A stretch of DNA of 64,000 nucleotides from Tepidanaerobacteraceae bacterium. Its GTDB lineage: Bacteria; Bacillota; Thermosediminibacteria; Thermosediminibacterales; Tepidanaerobacteraceae. The position numbers and the translations under genes were made by a program. The stretch spans positions 1-64,000 of the forward strand of contig JANLFP010000005.1 in NCBI GenBank assembly GCA_024655905.1. Reading direction: 5' to 3'. This document shows positions 29,696 through 40,180 of the stretch, piece after piece; position 1 is the first letter of the stretch; each line of letters opens with the position of its first letter. A model generated the notes under the pieces. That model saw only the letters and a program-made list of their open reading frames with translations. It ran no database searches and was not told the origin of the DNA.

Positions 29696-30728
29696 TCCTT
29701 TTCCCTCCTTCGATATAAAGAAGCCTTCTCGCAGCCCCTTCATCCGTGATTAAAACCGTTGGCCGGTGATACCTCAGAAAAGCCTGTATTGCAGGCGCCT
29801 TGCTGGCTCCGCCTGCAATCGCGATCACCGTCCTTATATTCTTCAAGTCCATGACGGAAAGCCCTACGCTCGTCGTTGCATGAACTATGCTGCCTTCACT
29901 GTTGAAATAATATCCAAAGGCTTCCGCTACAGCGCCTTTTTTTAATATTTCTTCAATTTGCTGTTCGGCCATGCCACGGCGCCTTGCCATTTCTTCGGCC
30001 CCTCCGATGCCATGCAGCAGAATACTGGCCTGTCGTATGGTGGCAATAACCTCTTTGATGCCGGGTTCATTCACTATCGATTCCATGGCCTCTGACCCAA
30101 GATTATCCGGGACGTAGAGGAGCCGGTACTGGGCTCCCAATTTTTGTGCGAGTTCTGCGGCTATGGAATTGGATTGAAGCTCCACCCTCTCGCCCAGACC
30201 ACCACGGCCGGGCACCACCACAACCTCATTAAAGCCCGAAGCAGGGGGCATGCTGTGCGGTACCTGAGCCATGGTGGTCCCTCCCGTTACCGCCACTATG
30301 TCGCCGTTTTTCAAAAACGACAGAAGATTTCTGGCCGCTTCCCTGCCCAGCTGCTTTTTGATAGTTTCATCCTTATCCGAATCTCCGGGAACGATTATGA
30401 CATGCCTGCACCCGAATTTTTCTTCGATGTTCCGGGCAACGGGGCTTAGGCCTCTCAGGTAAAATATGAAATCCTCCAGCCTGTTGATTGTGTCTTCCCC
30501 TTCAACGGAAACCTTCATGCCCTTTTGCTCGATTTCCACCAGACCCTGTTCTTCCAGCTTCTTTATTTCACTCCTGAGCGGTCTTTCGGACCAGGAGATT
30601 ATTCCGGCCAGTGCCCTTCTGCCGATGGGCTGGTAGAAATATATGTTCTGCAGGATGGTATAGCGGTTTTCCACCTCTCTCACAATTTCAGGGGCAATCT
30701 TTTTTAGCAGTTCCGCTACCTGTTCCAT
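29673..30728 (-). CDS. cggR: Central glycolytic genes regulator (SorC family)
   Basis: A 351-residue repressor. Residues 1-90 hold a winged-helix DNA-binding domain ([20 protein letters not shown]), and residues about 95-340 form the SorC/DeoR-like sugar-phosphate-binding domain, including [15 protein letters not shown] and [18 protein letters not shown]. In Bacillus, CggR senses fructose-1,6-bisphosphate and controls the gap operon. Here it follows gap by 46 bp and overlaps pgk. This differs from the common order with cggR first. GAGGAG precedes the ATG by 7 nt. Confidence 0.93.
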   Translation of the reverse strand: MEQVAELLKKIAPEIVREVENRYTILQNIYFYQPIGRRALAGIISWSERPLRSEIKKLEEQGLVEIEQKGMKVSVEGEDTINRLEDFIFYLRGLSPVARNIEEKFGCRHVIIVPGDSDKDETIKKQLGREAARNLLSFLKNGDIVAVTGGTTMAQVPHSMPPASGFNEVVVVPGRGGLGERVELQSNSIAAELAQKLGAQYRLLYVPDNLGSEAMESIVNEPGIKEVIATIRQASILLHGIGGAEEMARRRGMAEQQIEEILKKGAVAEAFGYYFNSEGSIVHATTSVGLSVMDLKNIRTVIAIAGGASKAPAIQAFLRYHRPTVLITDEGAARRLLYIEGGKRNDEQKDS

Positions 30729-30774
30729 TTATAATCTCCTCAGTTTAAAATAGCCCAGAGTCGGGCTATTTAAC

Positions 30775-31836
<1,062 letters not shown>

Positions 31837-31921
31837 TTACAGCCTTTTAAAAAACTGCACTACTTAAAGAATCGGTAAATTGAGCTGATTTTATGCAGTT
31901 AAAATGATATAATATCATGCG

Positions 31922-31959
31922 GGTCAAATTTAGGCCCATGATTTAATTTTATGTCCCAT
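31922..31959 (-). promoter_or_regulatory. Putative CggR operator (direct repeat)
   Basis: The minus strand has two similar half sites 20 nt apart: ATGGGACATAAAATTAA and ATGGGCCTAAATTTGAC. The GGGAC-N6-T(G/T)A(A/C) spacing recalls the tandem CGGGAC-N6-TGTC sites of Bacillus CggR. It sits downstream of the predicted promoter, where a repressor would block elongation. Confidence 0.45.
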
Positions 31960-32001
31960 ATTGTTCAAAAAATCAGGGTTCAAAGAAAACCCATATTATC
32001 T

Positions 32002-32031
32002 CTTATAATTTTATTCTACACTTTTTGGCAA
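32002..32031 (-). promoter_or_regulatory. Promoter of the glycolytic genes
   Basis: On the minus strand TTGCCA (32026-32031), 18-nt spacer, TATAAG (32002-32007). It leaves a leader of about 200 nt before gap that carries the direct-repeat operator. Confidence 0.5.
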
Positions 32032-32065
32032 ATTCCTTCCTTATTGGAAAAATTTTTTTAAACGA

Positions 32066-33457
32066 TTAATATCTCTTCCTCTTTGCCGAAGATGGAATGC
32101 CCAGTTCTTCCCTATATTTTGCCACAGTCCTTCGGGAAATGATGATTCCATTCTTCTTCAAATCATCGGCCAGCCTTTGATCGCTGAGCGGATTATATGG
32201 ATCCTCCTCTCCCACCATCTTCTTTATCATTTTTTTTATGCTCTCGGAAGAAGTGGATGAACCGTTAATATTGTCGAGACCGTTTTTAAAGAAGAACTTC
32301 AACTCAAAAACTCCTCGCGGAGTCTGTACGTACTTGCCGCTTATGGCTCTGGATACGGTTGACTCGTGTATGCCGACTCTATCCGCTATCTGCTTCATGG
32401 TAAGGGGCTTGAGGTATGCGACTCCGTAATCCAGGAAATCCCGCTGAACTTCCACTATGCTGTTAATCACTTTGTTTAGGGTAAGCCGGCGCTGTTCTAT
32501 ACTTTTGATGAGCCACATGGCTGAATCCAGCCTTTGAGACAAAAACTTGGAAATATTTGATTCCCGGTTCTCGGAATAAAGCAGCGAGCGGTAGTAGGAA
32601 TTTATAGAAAGCCTAGGCGATATGCTGTCATTCATAATCACGACGTATTCGTCGCCCACCTTTTCAATAACCGCATCCGGCACGATGTATTGCGTCTCGT
32701 CGCTAGTGGAAAAGTTTCTTCCAGGCTTTGGATCCAACGTCAATATTATATCTTTCAGCTTTTGGACTTCCGACAGCGAAATGTTCAAAGCCTCCGCTAT
32801 CCTGCTGTAGCGAGCCTCCGCCAGGTCTTTCAGGTGAAATGCTATCAATTCACGGATTTTGGGCGCGCTTATATTCCTCTGTTCAATCTGTATCAAAAGG
32901 CATTCTATTAAATTTCTCGCTCCGATTCCTGCGGGTTCGAAACTCTGTATTATTTTTACTACATCCTCCACTTCCTGCTCTGATACTTTCAAAATCTCCG
33001 CCGCTTCGGCCGAGGTTATGGTCAGGTATCCCTTCTTATCGATATTCCCTATTAAAAATTCACCGATTTTAAACTCGGTTCGGGAAATGGAACAGAGGTG
33101 CAGCTGCATCATCAGATGTTCCTGGAGAGTAGGCGTTGAAGAGACAAAATTTTCAAATCCCGGCTCTTCCTCCTTTTTTTCCCTTGGGAACCTTAAAAAA
33201 TCGAGATCCGCGCAATCCTGAAAATATTCCTCCCAATCGATGGTATCGGAATCTTTTTGCTCTGATTTTTCTATAATGTCTTCATTTTTTGAAATATCTT
33301 CATTCAAATCTAACAGGGGATTTTCCAAAAGCTCCTGTTCTATATATTCATCAAGTTCCTGAGCGGACAGCTGCAATATAGTGATGGCCTGTCTCAATTC
33401 CGGCGTCATGACCAGTTTTTGCGTTTGTGCAAGTGTTAGGCCATAACTCATCTGCAT
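32066..33457 (-). CDS. rpoN: RNA polymerase sigma-54 factor
   Basis: A 463-residue sigma-54 with all regions. The Gln/Leu-rich activator-binding region is at the N-terminus (LTLAQTQKLVMTPELRQAIT). The core-binding region follows, then the HTH near residue 350 (MKQIADRVGIHESTVSRAIS). The RpoN box near the C-terminus reads RRTVAKYREELGIP. It reads -12/-24 promoters with AAA+ activators; none of its activators is visible here. Linkage to the glycolytic genes is common in Firmicutes. The 3' gap before gap (277 bp) holds an independent promoter. Confidence 0.97.
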   Translation of the reverse strand: MQMSYGLTLAQTQKLVMTPELRQAITILQLSAQELDEYIEQELLENPLLDLNEDISKNEDIIEKSEQKDSDTIDWEEYFQDCADLDFLRFPREKKEEEPGFENFVSSTPTLQEHLMMQLHLCSISRTEFKIGEFLIGNIDKKGYLTITSAEAAEILKVSEQEVEDVVKIIQSFEPAGIGARNLIECLLIQIEQRNISAPKIRELIAFHLKDLAEARYSRIAEALNISLSEVQKLKDIILTLDPKPGRNFSTSDETQYIVPDAVIEKVGDEYVVIMNDSISPRLSINSYYRSLLYSENRESNISKFLSQRLDSAMWLIKSIEQRRLTLNKVINSIVEVQRDFLDYGVAYLKPLTMKQIADRVGIHESTVSRAISGKYVQTPRGVFELKFFFKNGLDNINGSSTSSESIKKMIKKMVGEEDPYNPLSDQRLADDLKKNGIIISRRTVAKYREELGIPSSAKRKRY

Positions 33458-33584
33458 TTCATAACCCCCCCAAAGGCCGCAAAATGGTAAAACCCATATC
33501 TTTATTTATATAATATATATTCTATAAAACATCAATTTTTCCTCTTTTTTTTCAACAATTCCCCAAAATTAATAATCCTGTCCC

Positions 33585-33646
33585 AAAAATATGGATAAAT
33601 TTTCTCATCATTTGACTGTGATGCGTTTTGCATCATGTATGTCTAA
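33585..33646 (-). repeat. Dispersed three-hairpin repeat, copy D
   Basis: On the minus strand it reads TTAGACATACATGATGCAAA, ACGCATCACAGTCAAATGAT, GAGAAAATTTATCCATATTT. This copy preserves the first hairpin perfectly (TGATGC-AAAAC-GCATCA) but the second is degraded. It lies in the 319-bp gap between rpoN and the gene at 33777, which otherwise shows no gene. Confidence 0.8.
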
Positions 33647-33776
33647 GAATAAATTTTCTTATATTGATCAAATTCTATGCAATTATTATACCATAAAACC
33701 CGTGTGCAGTGAAGTTTCTAAAAAAATATTTGTGCGCGATTTATTAAAAGCAGGGCTGCATTCGCCCTGCTTTTAT

Positions 33777-34289
33777 TCAATGAGTTTCGACATCTTTCGC
33801 TCCGTTTTTTCTCATTATCGCGGCTGCATTGCCAACCTTCTGCTCGTGCGTTTTTACCGCAGCGAGTATCCTGCCTTTTCTGACTTCGCCCTCGTAATAG
33901 CGGCCCCTCTCTTCGGGAATCCCCATATCCAGCAGGCCACCTGCCACACCGCCAGTAGCCGCTCCCGATATCAGCCCCGCTATGGGTCCTGCGGCGATTA
34001 TTGGTCCCAAGCCGGGCACGGCCAGCACCCCGGCTCCCAAAGCCAGGCCGGCGAGACCTCCCAATGCCCCGCCCGCAGTGGTTCCATCGGCTATAGTATC
34101 CATATCCAGAGTGCCGCCGTCTTCGTCGTCACCGTCATTTCCGTTTCCTTCCGCTCCATCTGAACCGTTTTTTCCTCCTTTGGCCACAATTGATATTTCG
34201 TTTGTATCAAAGCCAGAACTCCTCATGTGAGAAACAGCTTTATCCGCCTGTTCCCTGCTATCGAAAACCCCTATGACGGTCTTTACCAT
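33777..34289 (-). CDS. General-stress-protein-17M-like glycine-rich protein
   Basis: A 170-residue protein. Residues 1-40 (MVKTVIGVFDSREQADKAVS) form a beta-alpha-beta unit as in YflT/GSP17M-type stress proteins. A Gly/Asp-rich linker follows at about 43-65. A long Gly/Ala-rich helix-breaking hydrophobic region (about 70-125) resembles the low-temperature-induced or glycine-zipper proteins. A closing domain (AAVKTHEQKVGNAAAIMRKN) repeats the first motif. The start is ATG 34289, nine nt after AGGAGG. Function is unknown; membrane association through the glycine zipper is inference. Confidence 0.6.
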   Translation of the reverse strand: MVKTVIGVFDSREQADKAVSHMRSSGFDTNEISIVAKGGKNGSDGAEGNGNDGDDEDGGTLDMDTIADGTTAGGALGGLAGLALGAGVLAVPGLGPIIAAGPIAGLISGAATGGVAGGLLDMGIPEERGRYYEGEVRKGRILAAVKTHEQKVGNAAAIMRKNGAKDVETH

Positions 34290-34708
34290 TCGCAAATTCC
34301 TCCTCTTTCTGTTAGAAAAATTTTGATTTTACTGTGAAAGCCTAAAGAAGATGATACATGACTGCCGAAGGCACCATAAACCGAGGTTTGACCGCATTTA
34401 AGTCCGTGCAACACCCAACCTCGGTGTGTGCGGCATTCACGGATGCATGTTGCCCGGCACCCGAGGCGGGGCGCCGAGTTGCCGCCTGCCCTTGAAGTGC
34501 AGAGCCAGACTTTAGAGCGGTTTACCGAGCGATCCGGCATCGGGGCCGTCACTACCATCAAAATTGACTTTCTGCATTTAAATCAATTTTATTTTAACCT
34601 CATTTCTTGAAGGTATGCGTAAAACCATCACATCTAAGCCTATGAATTTTTATTGGCAACTCGGCAAATATTAAATAAAGAAAAAATAAACGCAGGGAGG
34701 AAAAAAAT
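34290..34708. other. 419-bp gene-free stretch with GC-rich block
   Basis: No convincing gene on either strand. 34321-34388 shares TTTGATTTTACTGT and GGCACCATAAA blocks with 53979-54027. 34400-34560 is unusually GC-rich with many short self-complementary pieces (CCTCGG/CCGAGG, GCGGCA/TGCCGC), so a structured RNA or an old insertion is possible. A + strand ribosome site for the next gene begins near 34696. Confidence 0.4.
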
Positions 34709-35296
34709 GTGGCCGATAAAAACGATGTTGCCCAAAAGAGCAAACAGGACAAGACCATGAGTGAAATCAGCGAAAGGCTCGGAACAGAAACAGTGAATCA
34801 AATCCAGGATATCGTCAATCAGCAGCGCCGGCAGAATGCCGTACAATATCAAAATGATCAGCACAAGCAGTTTTCCACCAATATAGAATGTCTGGTAAAT
34901 GCCGCCCGGGAGCAGCAGATGGCTTCGGAACAGCAAATTCAGAGTACTTTAAACCAGGCATCCACCAGCCTAATGGATGCCCGCAGGCTTGAAAGTCTTT
35001 ACAACAGCGCCCAGCAGCTACAGCAGGGAGCACAAATGGGAATATCAAACCTTCAGATGAATGCCAAACAGTATATTAAAACAATTGAGCAGATGGAAAA
35101 GGATTGCCACGAGCAGCAGGTGTCCACGGATATGCAGGCAATTCAGTCCATGCAGCAGGCCGTCTCCGCTCTTGCACAGGCTCAGAATGCCATCCTTCAG
35201 AGCCAGGCCATAAATAAGATGTTCGATTCCATAACAAAATGCGAAGACAGCCTCACGCAAATAGAGCAAATGGAACAATCTGCCATAACCATGTAA
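34709..35296 (+). CDS. Gln-rich coiled-coil protein of unknown function
   Basis: A 195-residue, soluble, almost wholly helical protein, rich in Gln, Ser and Met with heptad spacing (VNQIQDIVNQQRRQNAVQYQ; QMASEQQIQSTLNQ). There are only two Cys and no transmembrane segment. It starts at GTG 34709, eight nt after GGAGG. I do not recognise a family. It is convergent with the FG-GAP/DUF3794 gene and ends in a shared terminator. A structural role, perhaps in the spore, is only a guess from its composition and that neighbour. Confidence 0.65.
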   Translation: MADKNDVAQKSKQDKTMSEISERLGTETVNQIQDIVNQQRRQNAVQYQNDQHKQFSTNIECLVNAAREQQMASEQQIQSTLNQASTSLMDARRLESLYNSAQQLQQGAQMGISNLQMNAKQYIKTIEQMEKDCHEQQVSTDMQAIQSMQQAVSALAQAQNAILQSQAINKMFDSITKCEDSLTQIEQMEQSAITM

Positions 35297-35317
35297 GACG
35301 TTCAGTTTGCGCTTATC

Positions 35318-35347
35318 AAAAAGCCCCGGGCAAACCCGAGGCTTTTT
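35318..35347. terminator. Terminator between convergent genes
   Basis: AAAAAGCCCCGGG pairs with the CCGAGGCTTTTT arm around CAAAC; A-run and T-run on the two sides allow use from both directions. Confidence 0.8.
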
Positions 35348-35351
35348 ATTC

Positions 35352-36908
35352 TCACCAGTCATCGTGGCAATCATCATGGTCTTTATCGTGGTATTTATCG
35401 TGATGTTTATCATGATATTTATCATGACCCGTGTCCGGACATGGCTCATGATGCTTGCCATGATGCTTGTCGTAATATCCATCGTCGCACCAGCAGGGCT
35501 TTTCGAGTTTGACCAGCATCTCGAACAGTATCGTAACTTTAATTCTTCTGGGGCTCACCGCATCCACATTTATATGTTCCACTTTAAAAAATACCAGGGC
35601 TTCCATTCCAGGTTCCGCACCATGCAAATGGACGAACTGCAGGAAAGGAAATACGGCTTCAAAAAAGTGCACCGGCTGAGATGGAATTGAAGCAACATAT
35701 AAAATTTTTGCAGTCACTTCGCCATCCACAATAACCTTATCGCAAAGCACCCTCACCTCATCGACCATAAAAGAAGCTCTGGCCTCTACGCCTCTTTCGG
35801 CGTCGGGTTTGCCCTGCGGAATCTCTACCGTGTCCTGCACGATGGCCTGAATTCTGCCCACCCATAATTTCCCTCTCTGTAAATCCCTGCGGGCCTGCAT
35901 AACATAAATATATCCGTACACGGTGCCCAGGCAAATTTCACCAAAGCCTCTAACATTTAATTCTCCCGCATCAACGCATATGACGCCGTTCGGTATGGTC
36001 TGCTTCCACTCCAGCACAATGCTTCTGCCCTTCCAGCCATATATATACACGGTGTTGAGACAGGTAAGCACGAGTTCTTTTTGACCGTCTCCATCAACAT
36101 CGAAAACTGCCGCATCCTTTGGGTCATGGTCCAACGCCGGGCATTCCCACATCGCTTCATATGTTCCGCCTTTAAAATGCAGCATCTTTACGGTTCTGTC
36201 GGCGCAATCAAAGATAATTTCATCTTTTCCATCACCGTCAAAATCATCCACCACGACAAAATCCTTGTCGGCATCCTGTACGGAGCCGCTCCATTTTTCC
36301 ATTTTTCTGCCGCCCTTAAAACAAACCACATGTATGTCGCTTCCCCTAAAGCCGCGGGTTTTGAAAACCACCTCGCATGTACCATCGCCGTCGGTATCAC
36401 CGGAATCCACGCAATAAACATTATTTTTAAAGACTTCCTGCCTTAAAAAAATCAGCTTTCCGTCAAAGCGGAACATGTGAACGAGCGTCTTCCCCTTTAT
36501 TGCCGCCACAATCTCAATTTTACCGTCTCCGTCCACATCGGCAATGGCCAGCGAAACCACTTCTCCTCCTATTGCAAGGCTTTCTGCGATTTTAATCAAT
36601 TCCTTGCCTCGCATCTTGTATATGAAAATGCTCCCGTAACTGCCTATTATTATCTCGTCTCTACCATCTCTATCAATGTCAAATACTTTTATGCACCGCA
36701 CATCATTTTCCCCGAGATGAATTCTTGCCAACTGATGGTAAGTATCCCTTTCGAATCTGAATACATATAAATGAGCGTTTCCGGAAGATGCTGCAGTGGT
36801 CCCCGCAACTATATTCTTTCTGCCGTCGCCGTTTATATCACCCAGAGCTATTCTGGTCTCCTGACCCAGATCCTTGCCGGCCCATTCAAGCTGATAGGTT
36901 TGACGCAT
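35352..36908 (-). CDS. FG-GAP/VCBS repeat protein with DUF3794 domain and His/Asp tail
   Basis: The 518-residue product has at least six FG-GAP-type repeats in residues about 1-360, each with a calcium-binding D-x-(N/D)-x-DG loop (GDINGDGRKNIV, FDIDRDGRDEII, ADVDGDGKIEIV, GDTDGDGTCEVV, DDFDGDGKDEII, FDVDGDGQKELV). This suggests a beta-propeller. Residues about 375-480 look like DUF3794/SipL, a spore-coat domain. The last 35 residues are nearly all His, Asp, Lys and Tyr, a likely metal-binding tail. The start is ATG 36908, seven nt after AGGAGG; the frame extending to 37019 has no ribosome site. No signal peptide is visible, so it may act in the mother cell. Confidence 0.72.
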   Translation of the reverse strand: MRQTYQLEWAGKDLGQETRIALGDINGDGRKNIVAGTTAASSGNAHLYVFRFERDTYHQLARIHLGENDVRCIKVFDIDRDGRDEIIIGSYGSIFIYKMRGKELIKIAESLAIGGEVVSLAIADVDGDGKIEIVAAIKGKTLVHMFRFDGKLIFLRQEVFKNNVYCVDSGDTDGDGTCEVVFKTRGFRGSDIHVVCFKGGRKMEKWSGSVQDADKDFVVVDDFDGDGKDEIIFDCADRTVKMLHFKGGTYEAMWECPALDHDPKDAAVFDVDGDGQKELVLTCLNTVYIYGWKGRSIVLEWKQTIPNGVICVDAGELNVRGFGEICLGTVYGYIYVMQARRDLQRGKLWVGRIQAIVQDTVEIPQGKPDAERGVEARASFMVDEVRVLCDKVIVDGEVTAKILYVASIPSQPVHFFEAVFPFLQFVHLHGAEPGMEALVFFKVEHINVDAVSPRRIKVTILFEMLVKLEKPCWCDDGYYDKHHGKHHEPCPDTGHDKYHDKHHDKYHDKDHDDCHDDW

Positions 36909-37194
36909 TTTACCCCCTCCTTTTCGGTGCCACATCTTCTTTACTATAATATTCCCCGGAGGGAGGTATGGTTCATAATGGAGGTGGGAAGTCAGATTTA
37001 ATTGGAATTTGCGGCTCAAAATCCCTTCTGCTCCGATATCCGGCTTCCGGGCTTTTACAGAGCAAAAAAGATATGCGGCGCAGGTAACTCTTGCAGCAAA
37101 GCGATTTTCTGCACCGGAATATCCATGCCAGCAAGTATGAAATTCAACATGCGCCGAATCCGACAGAATTAAATTTCATGCCACAAATCATGCC

Positions 37195-38208
37195 TTAAAT
37201 AAGAGAATTCTGCACCATGTATTCCGCTATCTGTATAGCATTATAAGCTGCGCCTTTTCTCAAATTATCCGCCACTATCCACATGTTAAGACCGCATGGG
37301 ATTGAAAAATCCTCGCGAATTCTTCCTACAAAAACATCGTTCTTGCCCGATACCGATGCCGGCAGCGGATAAACCTTATTTTGAGGATCATCCGCAACCT
37401 TCACCCCGGGGGCTTTTGCCAGAATACTGCGGGCTTCTTCTGCTGTAAGCTTTTCAACCGTTTCAACATTTACAGCCTCCGAATGTCCATTGATAACTGG
37501 AACCCGCACAGTGGTGGCTGTAACTTTTATGTTTTCATCGCCCATTATCTTTTTTGTCTCTCTTATCATTTTCCATTCTTCCTTGCTGTATCCCGTATCG
37601 TCGAATAAATCTATATGCGGAAGAACGTTAAAGGCTATCGGATGGGGATAAACCCTACCCTCGGGCGATCCTCCGTTTAAAAGCTGCGCGGTCTGCAGCT
37701 TCAATTCTTCTATTGCATCAAGCCCCGTCCCTGACACGGCCTGGTATGTGGAAACCACAACCCTTTTTATTCTTGCCCTGTCATGTATGGGCTTTAAAAC
37801 CACCACCATCTGGATGGTAGAACAGTTGGGATTTGCAATAATTCCCCTGTGCCGATGAATATCCTGCGGGTTTACTTCCGGTACCACCAGGGGGACTTTA
37901 GCATCCATTCTGAAAGCATTGCTGTTGTCGATAACCACAGCCCCTCTTTTGACGGCTTCCGGTGCAAGATTTAGGCTCACATCCTGCCCTGCGGAAAAAA
38001 GAGCAATATCGATCCCCTCAAAGGCAGCAGGGACAGCCTCCTCCACTGTAATCCTTTCACCCATAAAATCTACCGTATGTCCGTTCGATCTGGCAGATGC
38101 CAGGGGCAAAATCTTTTTAACGGGGAAACTTCTTTCCTGCAAGATTTTAATCATGGTCTGGCCAACCGCACCTGTTGCACCCACCACTGCCACATTGTAA
38201 CCTTTCAT
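37195..38208 (-). CDS. asd: Aspartate-semialdehyde dehydrogenase (first of two)
   Basis: A 337-residue enzyme making aspartate semialdehyde from aspartyl phosphate for lysine, methionine and threonine synthesis. The N-terminal NADP motif is VAVVGATGAVGQTMIKIL, the catalytic Cys is in NPNCSTIQMV and the active-site His in INGHSEAVNVE. It is monocistronic. A second copy lies at 41231-42244 with the same motifs. The 37020-37194 stretch downstream holds nothing I can identify. Confidence 0.93.
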   Translation of the reverse strand: MKGYNVAVVGATGAVGQTMIKILQERSFPVKKILPLASARSNGHTVDFMGERITVEEAVPAAFEGIDIALFSAGQDVSLNLAPEAVKRGAVVIDNSNAFRMDAKVPLVVPEVNPQDIHRHRGIIANPNCSTIQMVVVLKPIHDRARIKRVVVSTYQAVSGTGLDAIEELKLQTAQLLNGGSPEGRVYPHPIAFNVLPHIDLFDDTGYSKEEWKMIRETKKIMGDENIKVTATTVRVPVINGHSEAVNVETVEKLTAEEARSILAKAPGVKVADDPQNKVYPLPASVSGKNDVFVGRIREDFSIPCGLNMWIVADNLRKGAAYNAIQIAEYMVQNSLI

Positions 38209-38535
38209 AATACCTCTCCTTTAAATTAAATAGAATTATTGCAACGATTCGATGAGCAGCCTTGCTCATCATTAATAATTATATGCAAAATATATTATTA
38301 CAGTTACCACCCCTGTGTCAATATATATAATGGAATATAAAAAAATTTAACTAAAATTTAACACTTTAAAATACAAAAATCATGAATTTGTCTCTGCTTA
38401 ATGGATATTTGTTCTTCATAAAAAGACAGTTGAGATAATATATTCTACAAACATTTCAATAATCCTTTTTTCTGAAATTATTTCCTAGTGAAAATATAAT
38501 GAATAATATTGTTATGAGTCAAAACGAATGAATAT

Positions 38536-38660
38536 AAATTTAAAACGGCAGAAAAACTGCCGTTTAGGGGAGTTATTTATATTGAACGGAATGGTTTATC
38601 CTGCGGCTGCTTTTAAGCAGCCTTTATGTTAAAGGGAGGGTCAACATTTTTTTCGATTTT
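38536..38660 (-). ncRNA. Candidate small RNA with exposed C-rich motifs
   Basis: The 565-bp gap between asd and pstS contains, on the minus strand, an extended -10 (TGCGATAAT, 38661-38669 region) and then TTGACCCTCCC, a hairpin (GGCTGC/GCAGCC), CTCCCCT, and a terminal hairpin (AAACGGCAG/CTGCCGTTT) with a T/A-rich tail. The CCCTCCC and CTCCCCT segments lie outside the stems and are complementary to GGGAGG-type ribosome sites, as in several known Gram-positive regulatory RNAs. No -35 box is clear, and the tail is not a pure T-run. The rest of the gap is AT-rich and shows no gene. Confidence 0.4.
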
Positions 38661-38980
38661 ATTATCGCATAAATAATTTAAGAAAATATTAAGCTCATAT
38701 TAAATATTTGTTAAAACTTACAAAGAAATCGTAAATTTTTTTGTGAGTTCTGTAAGGGTTAAGGCAGTATCCGCTAGGGCTGATGCTTCGCAGGACATTT
38801 TTTTGCCATTTCAAGATGTTCTTTAGAAATCTGTAATATATTTCTGCTTATATCAGCAGTAGCCCCGGCCACTCCTGCTACTTCCTGAACCGATAGCAAT
38901 AGAATTTTCCCCTTAAGACTAAGCTTTTTGTAAAGATGATTCTGCAAATGCCATTCCCCCATTTTTATTTTTTGCAAAAT

Positions 38981-39011
38981 AAAAGCCGGAGAAAGAATCA
39001 TCGTCTCCGGC
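38981..39011 (-). terminator. Terminator of pstS
   Basis: On the minus strand GCCGGAGA pairs with TCTCCGGC, then TTTTATTTT follows; 15 bp after the pstS stop. Confidence 0.85.
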
Positions 39012-39026
39012 AGAGGAAGTATTTTA

Positions 39027-39962
39027 TTATCTTGAAACCTTCATATCGGAAATCGGTATATATCCCAGTTCTGCCACCAAGGATTTTACCTCATCGCTTA
39101 CCATATAGTCAAGGAATGCTTTTGTGAGGCCGGTGGGTTCGCCTTTCGTATACATGTGTTCATAAGACCATATGGGGTATTTGCCGCTGGTAATATTTTC
39201 GGCTGTGGGCTCAACACCATCCAGTTTCAAAGCTTTAACACTGCTGTCCACATAAGACAGGGCTAGATAGCTGATGGAACCCGGAGTATCAGCTATGGCT
39301 TTCTTAATGGCTCCGGAGCTTTCTTCCGTCAGAGCGATACCCTGAGCTTCTTCCTGGCCGTCGAGAGCATATTTTTTGAAAGTTGCTCTGGTCCCGGAGC
39401 TGGTCGGTCTGTTGAGTATGACTATTTTTTGGTCATCGCCGCCGACTTGTTTCCAGTTGGTTATCTTGCCTGTGAAAATATCAATCAATTGCTGCTTTGT
39501 AAGGTTGTCTACCTTTATGTTCGGATTTACGACCGTGGCAAAGCCGACCACGCAAACTTTATGGTCAACCAGCTCTTTCGCCTTGTCCGCATCCAGTTTT
39601 TCTTCAGCAAAAATATCAGAGTTTCCTATTTCCACAGTACCTTCCGATACCAGTTTAAGTCCCGTGCCGCTGCCTCCTGCCTGGACGTTTATTTTGGCGT
39701 TGGGGTTCTTGCTCATAAATTGCGATGCGGCCTGTTCCACCAGAGGCAATAAAGCAGATGAACCCGCTGCAGTTATGCTGCCCGATACTTCGCTGCTCTG
39801 GCTGGAGCTCTGGCTTGAGTTCTGATTCTGGCTTTGACTCTGGTTTTCACTGCCGGAATTCTCGTTTTGATAGGCCGACTGCTTTCCACAGCCCACCAGC
39901 GTCATAATCACAATGATGAAAACCGCTATTGCTGAAAGAAAGCCCTTTTTTCTTCTTAACAC
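39027..39962 (-). CDS. pstS: Phosphate ABC transporter substrate-binding lipoprotein PstS
   Basis: A 311-residue lipoprotein. A basic, hydrophobic signal ends in the lipobox MTLVGC with Cys25 as the lipidated residue. A Ser/Gln/Asn-rich linker (about 30-65) tethers it. The binding domain begins GSITAAGSSALLPLVEQAAS; the AGSGTG and NRPTSSGTRATF loops bind phosphate. It should scavenge phosphate for a Pst importer, yet no pstC, pstA, pstB or phoU gene lies in the window. A weak ribosome site precedes the ATG (GGAGGTG). It ends in a strong terminator. Confidence 0.9.
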   Translation of the reverse strand: MLRRKKGFLSAIAVFIIVIMTLVGCGKQSAYQNENSGSENQSQSQNQNSSQSSSQSSEVSGSITAAGSSALLPLVEQAASQFMSKNPNAKINVQAGGSGTGLKLVSEGTVEIGNSDIFAEEKLDADKAKELVDHKVCVVGFATVVNPNIKVDNLTKQQLIDIFTGKITNWKQVGGDDQKIVILNRPTSSGTRATFKKYALDGQEEAQGIALTEESSGAIKKAIADTPGSISYLALSYVDSSVKALKLDGVEPTAENITSGKYPIWSYEHMYTKGEPTGLTKAFLDYMVSDEVKSLVAELGYIPISDMKVSR

Positions 39963-40180
39963 AATTACACCTCCATTATTTTTTGCTTGCTTGCAAAAAA
40001 AATTATACTAGCTTATTGTAAAGTTAGTATTAATCTGATGTTAAGATTTAGTAAATTCTTTAAAAATACTGCAAACAAAAAAGGAGCATGGCATCGCCAC
40101 CTCCCTTATCAATACAGTCGCAATATTTAATTCTTTGGCCCTTACGACGCAATTTTCTTCGTCAAATACATCCTTTTACC

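Noticed and set aside
34283-34561. A 92-codon minus-strand frame in the GC-rich spacer
   Set aside because: Cys- and Gly-rich low-complexity reading overlapping the next gene's start, with no ribosome site; more likely chance.
38774-38962. Small minus-strand frame downstream of pstS
   Set aside because: Its possible ATGs lie at or just after the pstS terminator without a ribosome site, and the sequence matches no family I know.
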